Positions 5,193 to 9,345 of a stretch of 9,345 nt of DNA are shown piece after piece. This DNA is from an uncultured Kangiella sp. (GTDB taxonomy: Bacteria > Pseudomonadota > Gammaproteobacteria > Enterobacterales > DSM-103792), in the NCBI GenBank assembly GCA_946480585.1, contig CAMLKQ010000070.1, positions 1 through 9,345 on the forward strand, written 5' to 3'. Position 1 is the stretch's first letter. Each line of letters opens with the position of its first letter. The translations under genes and the position numbers were made by a program. The notes beneath the pieces are model-generated. The model did not search any database. It had not been told where the DNA came from and saw nothing but the letters and a program-made list of their open reading frames with translations.

Positions 5193-5231
5193 GCTCTGCC
5201 ACCAGCAGGGTCTCGGGCGCCGTTTTTTTTT
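5180..5231 (+). terminator. Leader attenuator (intrinsic terminator) of the nrt operon
   Basis: AACGGCGTCCGA (5180-5191) pairs with TCGGGCGCCGTT (5213-5224): twelve pairs with one G-U. A run of nine T (5223-5231) follows, which is a textbook intrinsic terminator. The loop holds a smaller stem, CTGC/GCAG. It ends at the base before the nrtA ribosome binding site, so its role must be conditional termination of the leader. Confidence 0.88.
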
Positions 5232-5243
5232 GGGAGACAGGCC

Positions 5244-6548
5244 ATGACCGACATCACGTTCCCCCCCGCCAAGCCAGCATTGTCGCTGCCGACAGAGCCG
5301 CTCGACGCGTCCCGCCGTCATTTCGGCAAAACGCTGGCAACCGTTGCTGGCGCGCTGGCCGTCGGTGGCGCGGCGACCGCGCCGACTGCATGGGCGGCTG
5401 GCAGCGACAAGCCGGAAAAAACCCGCCTGCAGATCGGTTTTATTCCGCTGACCGATTGCGCGTCAGTGATCGTCGCCGCGGCGATGGGCTTCGACAAAAA
5501 ATATGGCATCGAAATCGTGCCGAGCAAGGAAGCGTCGTGGGCGGCAGTGCGCGACAAGCTGCTCAATGGCGAACTCGATGCAGCCCATGTCTTGTATGGT
5601 TTGGTCTATGGCGTTCATCTGGGCGTCGGTGGTCCCAAAAAAGACATGGCCGTGTTGATGAGCCTGAATCACAACGGTCAGGCCATCACCCTCGCGAATG
5701 CACTGCATGAGCAAGGCGTGCGCGATGGAGCCAGCCTCGCCAAACACATCAAGAACAATCCGCGCGAATACACCTTTGCCCAGACCTTTCCGACCGGCAC
5801 CCATGCGATGTGGTTGTACTACTACCTCGCCAGCATTGGCGTGCACCCGTTTGACGACGTCAAAACCATTGTCGTGCCACCGCCGCAAATGGTGGCCAAC
5901 ATGCGGGTCGGCAACATGGATGGCTTCTGCGTTGGTGAACCGTGGAATGCCCGCGCCATTTTCGACAACATTGGTTTCACCGTGACCACCTCACAGGCGA
6001 TCTGGCCCGATCATCCGGAGAAAGTCTTGGGGACCACTGCCGCATTCGTGCAGCAGTACCCGAACAGCGCACGCGCGCTGACCGCGGCGCTGCTTGACGC
6101 TTCGCGCTTTCTCGATGATCCGCGCAATCGCGCCACCGTCGCCAAGCTGATTGCCGGCAAGGCCTATGTGAACGCACCGGTAGCGGTGATTGAGGGCCGC
6201 TTTCTCGGCCAGTACGACAACGGCATTGGCACGCGCTGGCAGGATCCGCAGCACATGAAGTTTTTCGGCGACGGTGAAGTGACGTTTCCGTATCTGTCGG
6301 ACGGCATGTGGTTCCTGACCCAACAACGCCGCTGGGGCTTGTTGAAAACCGAGCCGGATTATCTGGCCGTGGCCACCCAGATCAATCAACTGGCGCTGTA
6401 CAAGCAAGCAGCGACTGCTGCCAAGGTGGCGTTGCCAAGTGAACCGCTTCGCAGCAGCAAATTGCTGGACGGCAAAATCTGGGATGGCAAAGCGCCTGCC
6501 CGCTACGCCGCCAGCTTTGATCTCGCCGCAACCGGAGCCAAGGCATGA
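5244..6548 (+). CDS. nrtA: Nitrate ABC transporter, substrate-binding protein (NrtA family)
   Basis: Periplasmic protein that captures nitrate (possibly nitrite) for the NrtB permease. The product is 434 residues. The N-terminus has a Tat signal, S23-R24-R25-H-F-G-K, followed by an Ala-rich hydrophobic stretch (about 30-50) and a likely cleavage site near AWAA (49-52). The mature part is the NrtA/CmpA fold, with VPPPQMVANMRVGNMDGFCVGEPWN at about 211-235. Residues W99, Q146, H187 and K260 fall where the nitrate ligands of cyanobacterial NrtA are, as I recall them, which supports nitrate as substrate. A secretion signal argues against this being the cytoplasmic sensor NasS, which has the same fold. 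GGGAG lies seven bases before the ATG, immediately after the attenuator U-tract. The next gene overlaps by four bases (ATGA). Confidence 0.92.
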   Translation: MTDITFPPAKPALSLPTEPLDASRRHFGKTLATVAGALAVGGAATAPTAWAAGSDKPEKTRLQIGFIPLTDCASVIVAAAMGFDKKYGIEIVPSKEASWAAVRDKLLNGELDAAHVLYGLVYGVHLGVGGPKKDMAVLMSLNHNGQAITLANALHEQGVRDGASLAKHIKNNPREYTFAQTFPTGTHAMWLYYYLASIGVHPFDDVKTIVVPPPQMVANMRVGNMDGFCVGEPWNARAIFDNIGFTVTTSQAIWPDHPEKVLGTTAAFVQQYPNSARALTAALLDASRFLDDPRNRATVAKLIAGKAYVNAPVAVIEGRFLGQYDNGIGTRWQDPQHMKFFGDGEVTFPYLSDGMWFLTQQRRWGLLKTEPDYLAVATQINQLALYKQAATAAKVALPSEPLRSSKLLDGKIWDGKAPARYAASFDLAATGAKA

Positions 6549-7513
6549 ACGCGCCTCGCCTGTTGACCACTGTGCCGGACCGCGCCAGTGCCGCGATGAT
6601 CAGCCCGCTACGCCAGCACAGTGGACAGCACCATGAAAACGCGCAGCAACGACTGGCTGAGCGGCAACGGGAAATCGCCGAACGCGCACAACTGCTGGCC
6701 AAACACGAAGCCGAATTTGCCGCCCGGGCCGAAGCCAATCAGGAGCAGCTGCGCCGGCTGGTTCGCCTCGTATTGCCGCCGGCGCTCGGGCTCACGTTGT
6801 TGCTCGCGGTCTGGTCCTGGTTGGCGCAATTGCGGCCGGATTTGCCGGGGCCACTTGCCACTTGGCAGGCGGCGCTGACCTTGTTCGCTGATCCGTTTTA
6901 CGACAATGGCCCGAATGATCAAGGCATCGGCTGGAATATTCTGCATTCACTGGCGCGTGTCGGACTCGGCTTCGGCCTCGCTGCTGCGGTTGGCATTCCA
7001 CTCGGCTTCCTTATTGGCCGCTTCACGTTTGTCAGTGGCATGCTGGCGCCGGTGGTCAGCTTGTTGCGACCGGTATCACCATTGGCCTGGCTGCCGATCG
7101 GTTTGCTGGTGTTTCAGAAAGCCGATCCGGCGTCCATCTGGGTGATCTTCATCTCCAGTCTGTGGCCGATTCTGCTCAACACCGCGCAAGGCGTGCGCAG
7201 CGTGCCGCAGGACTATCTCAACGTCGCCCGGGTGTTGAACCTGAGCGAATGGAAAATGTTTACCCGCATCCTGTTCCCGGCCGTGCTGCCGCATTTGCTG
7301 ACCGGTATCCGCTTGTCGATCGGCGTGGCCTGGCTGGTGATCGTCGCTGCCGAAATGCTGACCGGTGGCATCGGGCTTGGTTTCTGGGTCTGGGACGAAT
7401 GGAACAACCTCAACGTCGCCCACATCATCATCGCGATTTTCATCGTCGGCTTGGTCGGGCTTGCGCTGGAGCAGAGCTTGCTGCTGCTGGCTCGCCGTTT
7501 TCACTACCAATGA
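6545..7513 (+). CDS. nrtB: Nitrate ABC transporter, permease
   Basis: Inner-membrane permease of the nitrate importer. The product is 322 residues. A first hydrophobic segment (about 75-95) and several further segments (about 131-310) form a BPD_transp_1-type domain. The EAA loop that contacts the ATPase is visible at about 228-250 (VARVLNLSEWKMFTRILFP), and TGGIGLGFWVWDEWNN near 273-288 is typical of NrtB-like permeases. The roughly 74 residues before the first membrane segment are odd: Gln-, Glu-, Arg- and Ala-rich, with hydrophobic residues at heptad spacing (L37, I44, L51, F58, L72), so probably a coiled coil. The ATG overlaps the nrtA stop by four bases. A second ATG exists at codon 18 but still leaves most of the extension. 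Confidence 0.9.
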   Translation: MNAPRLLTTVPDRASAAMISPLRQHSGQHHENAQQRLAERQREIAERAQLLAKHEAEFAARAEANQEQLRRLVRLVLPPALGLTLLLAVWSWLAQLRPDLPGPLATWQAALTLFADPFYDNGPNDQGIGWNILHSLARVGLGFGLAAAVGIPLGFLIGRFTFVSGMLAPVVSLLRPVSPLAWLPIGLLVFQKADPASIWVIFISSLWPILLNTAQGVRSVPQDYLNVARVLNLSEWKMFTRILFPAVLPHLLTGIRLSIGVAWLVIVAAEMLTGGIGLGFWVWDEWNNLNVAHIIIAIFIVGLVGLALEQSLLLLARRFHYQ

Positions 7514-7520
7514 GGCCATC

Positions 7521-8336
7521 ATGAGCACACACGCTGGCGCCGCTGCGCGCTTCATCAGCATTGAGCAAGTTGACATGGTGTTCAACGGCCGACGCGGCCG
7601 CTTTCACGCGCTGGCAGATGTGTCGCTGCAGATTGGCAAGGGCGAGTTCGTTGCCTTGATTGGCCATTCCGGCTGTGGCAAATCGACGCTGCTGAACCTG
7701 ATCGCCGGTTTGCAGATGCCGAGTCAGGGCGTGGTCATTTGCAACAACCGGGAAGTGGCCGGGCCGCGACCGGAACGCGCGGTAGTATTTCAGAATCATT
7801 CGCTGCTGCCGTGGCTCAGCTGCTTCGACAACGTGTACTTGGCGGTTGAACGGGTCTTTGGCGCCCGCGAGCATAAATCGCAGCTGCGCGAGCGAACGGC
7901 AAACGCGCTGGCGCTGGTCGGCCTTGAACAGGCCGCCAGCAAATTGCCACAGGAAATTTCCGGTGGCATGAAGCAGCGCGTTGGCATTGCCCGTGCGCTG
8001 GCCATGGAGCCGCAAGTGTTGCTGATGGATGAGCCGTTTGGTGCGCTGGATGCATTGACTCGCGCTCATCTGCAAGATGAATTGCTGCGCATCATCGCCC
8101 GCACCGGCACCACGGTCGTCATGGTGACGCACGATGTCGACGAAGCCATCCTGCTGTCCGATCGGGTGGTGATGATGACCAATGGCCCGGCGGCAACCAT
8201 CGGCGAGATACTGACCGTACCACTGTCACGACCGCGCGATCGCCTGGTACTGGCCGAGTCACCGCTGTACCACCAATTGCGCGCCCATCTGCTGGCGTTC
8301 CTGTATCAAAAACAGCAACGCCCGGCTGTGGCTTGA
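7521..8336 (+). CDS. nrtD: Nitrate ABC transporter, ATP-binding protein (NrtD type)
   Basis: Cytoplasmic ATPase that powers nitrate import through NrtB. The product is 271 residues, a single nucleotide-binding domain. Visible motifs: Walker A GHSGCGKST (48-56), Q-loop Gln91 (VVFQNHSLLPWLS), signature ISGGMKQR (146-153), Walker B VLLMDEP (166-172) and H-loop His204 (MVTHDVDEA). It lacks the C-terminal NrtA-like regulatory domain of cyanobacterial NrtC, so it corresponds to NrtD; a homodimer would serve one transporter. The ATG is seven bases after the nrtB stop. It is the last gene of the operon: the next gene is on the opposite strand, and no strong intrinsic terminator is visible downstream. 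Closely related importers for taurine or cyanate exist, but the operon context favours nitrate. Confidence 0.9.
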   Translation: MSTHAGAAARFISIEQVDMVFNGRRGRFHALADVSLQIGKGEFVALIGHSGCGKSTLLNLIAGLQMPSQGVVICNNREVAGPRPERAVVFQNHSLLPWLSCFDNVYLAVERVFGAREHKSQLRERTANALALVGLEQAASKLPQEISGGMKQRVGIARALAMEPQVLLMDEPFGALDALTRAHLQDELLRIIARTGTTVVMVTHDVDEAILLSDRVVMMTNGPAATIGEILTVPLSRPRDRLVLAESPLYHQLRAHLLAFLYQKQQRPAVA

Positions 8337-8400
8337 ATCATCGCGCTGGCGGCAGTCAACGGTGCCGGATGCTTCGCGCTTCGTCCACATTTTGTCAGTG

Positions 8401-8430
8401 CAAGCGCAGCCGTCACGCCAGCTGCACTTG
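8401..8430. terminator. Imperfect inverted repeat between convergent genes, possible terminator
   Basis: CAAGCGCAGC (8401-8410) and GCTGCACTTG (8421-8430) pair with one mismatch around a ten-base loop. It spans the stop codon of the minus-strand EAL gene. No T-run follows on either strand, so if it ends transcription it is not a classical intrinsic terminator. The rest of the short gap 8337-8400 shows nothing else. Confidence 0.3.
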
Positions 8431-9345
8431 CCGCGGCGATAATGTGGCGCCATTCAGACTTTGTTGCGCGGCCAGCCAAGGCGGCACGTCTCGCGGCGCC
8501 ATGGCTTTGGCGTAGACATAACCTTGCACGCTGTCGGCGCCGTGGCTGCGCACAATCGCCAGCGTCGCGGCGGTCTCGACGCCTTCCACCGTCAGGTGCA
8601 AGCGCAAGTCGCGCGCCATCGCCGACAGGTGGCGCAGCAGCACTTGCCGGTTGCCATCCTGCTCCAGCGTGCGGACAAAACTGCGATCACATTTGATGCC
8701 GTAAATGGGCAGATCAACCAACACACCGAGCGACGAAAAGCCGGTGCCGAAATCGTCCATCACCACATCGACACCGAGCGCCCGCAACTGCCGCAACACA
8801 TCGGCCAAACCGGAACCGGCCGCCATCAAGGCGTGCTCGGTCATTTCCAGCTGCAACCAACCGGGCGGGATGTGCAACACCCTTAGCTGACTGCGCAGCC
8901 ACGGCAGAAAATCCGGCGCCAGCAAACTGTCGGGCGCCATGTTGACCGAAATGCCGGCGCACTGTGGCGCCAGACTGCGCCAGGCCGCCGAATCGTGCAG
9001 CGCGTGCAGCAGAATCGTGCGATCGATCTGCTGGGTTTGACCGGCGCGTTCGCAGGCGAGCAAAAACAATTCCGGCGACAACGGACCGAGGGTGGCGTCC
9101 TGCACACGCAGCAACGCCTCGAAACGGATGCCGGCCGCTGCCGGCGGCTGCGGCACCAACGGTTGATAGTGCAGCTGCAACGCGTCCATTTGCTGCAGCA
9201 CGGGCAAGCGCTCGGCGATCAGCGCCAACTGTTGTTCGAGTTCGGATTTGGTTGACGCCGGCATGGTGCGCAACAGCGACAACGCCCGGTTGTGCAGGCG
9301 CTGGCGCACCGCATCGACATGCAAGGACAGCGTTTGATAGGCCGC
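8413..9345 (-). CDS. EAL-domain cyclic-di-GMP phosphodiesterase (C-terminal part, start outside window)
   Basis: The EAL domain hydrolyses cyclic-di-GMP to pGpG, affecting motility and biofilm. The frame is open to the right edge, so the N-terminus, and any sensor or GGDEF domain, is missing; a TTG at 9324 is not a convincing start. About 310 residues are visible. Counting from that TTG, the catalytic set looks complete: E69 in FEALLR, N128 in GISVNMA, E160 and E163 in LEMTEH, D190-D191 in DDFGTGFSS, K211 in KCDRSF, E247 in VEGVE and Q267 in QGY. An active enzyme is therefore likely. Residues 1-50, rich in Leu, Gln and Arg, are probably a helical linker from an upstream domain. The gene is convergent with the transporter operon, and nothing seen ties it to nitrate metabolism. 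Confidence 0.9.
   Translation of the reverse strand, partial: AAYQTLSLHVDAVRQRLHNRALSLLRTMPASTKSELEQQLALIAERLPVLQQMDALQLHYQPLVPQPPAAAGIRFEALLRVQDATLGPLSPELFLLACERAGQTQQIDRTILLHALHDSAAWRSLAPQCAGISVNMAPDSLLAPDFLPWLRSQLRVLHIPPGWLQLEMTEHALMAAGSGLADVLRQLRALGVDVVMDDFGTGFSSLGVLVDLPIYGIKCDRSFVRTLEQDGNRQVLLRHLSAMARDLRLHLTVEGVETAATLAIVRSHGADSVQGYVYAKAMAPRDVPPWLAAQQSLNGATLSPRQVQLA

Noticed and set aside
5168..5710. Open frame starting at ATG 5168 in the nrtA leader, with local similarity (QDNGV) to the extended nirB frame
   Set aside because: The shared residues come from the conserved RNA hairpin. The frame runs far into nrtA in another phase and has no clear ribosome binding site.
5244..6548. Calling the NrtA-like protein NasS
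   Set aside because: It has a clear Tat signal peptide and is the first gene of a complete ABC transporter operon; NasS is cytoplasmic.
7440..8132. Minus-strand open frame of 230 codons opposite the ATPase gene
   Set aside because: Shadow of the ATPase gene, whose Walker and signature motifs are intact on the plus strand.
1..9345. tRNA, rRNA, insertion sequences or phage genes
   Set aside because: No cloverleaf, rRNA signature, transposase motif or flanking target duplication was seen.

Overview
The window (about 60% GC by eye) carries an assimilatory nitrate/nitrite gene cluster of a Gram-negative proteobacterium, most likely a gammaproteobacterium. The reasons are paired sigma-54 -24/-12 elements with NtrC-type enhancer palindromes, a NasT-type antiterminator, and a Tat-exported NrtA. 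I cannot name the genus from sequence alone.

Layout. Minus strand, 3902 down to 1: nirB (NADH-dependent siroheme nitrite reductase, large subunit), nirD (small subunit with an intact Rieske site) and nasA (molybdenum nitrate reductase, cut by the window edge) lie in a tight operon with gaps of 12 and 3 bases. Positions 3903-4327 form a divergent control region. Plus strand, 4328-4894: nasT, an ANTAR-type RNA-binding antiterminator. Positions 4895-5243 hold a hairpin built on 16-bp repeats and then a second complex control region. Plus strand, 5244-8336: nrtA, nrtB and an NrtD-type ATPase gene encode a nitrate ABC importer, with a 4-base overlap and a 7-base gap. Minus strand, 8413 to the right edge: an EAL-domain cyclic-di-GMP phosphodiesterase, convergent with the transporter operon and probably unrelated to it.

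How it fits together. NrtA-NrtB-ATPase would import nitrate, NasA reduces it to nitrite, and NirBD reduces nitrite to ammonium. The two enzyme/transport operons have matching control regions. Each has two NtrC-like palindromes 20-21 bp apart at about -100 to -130 and a -24/-12 sigma-54 promoter. Each then has a short leader containing a hexaloop sequence (AACGGC closed by GAC/GTC) whose 3' half is also the 5' arm of an intrinsic terminator, just ahead of the ribosome binding site of the first gene. This implies initiation under nitrogen limitation (NtrC/sigma-54) and readthrough when nitrate or nitrite is present (NasT binding the leader hairpin). NasT is encoded between the two operons.

The oddities are that nasS, NasT's usual partner, is absent from the window, and that I find no canonical first ANTAR hairpin in either leader. 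All promoter, enhancer and RNA calls were made by eye and are predictions.
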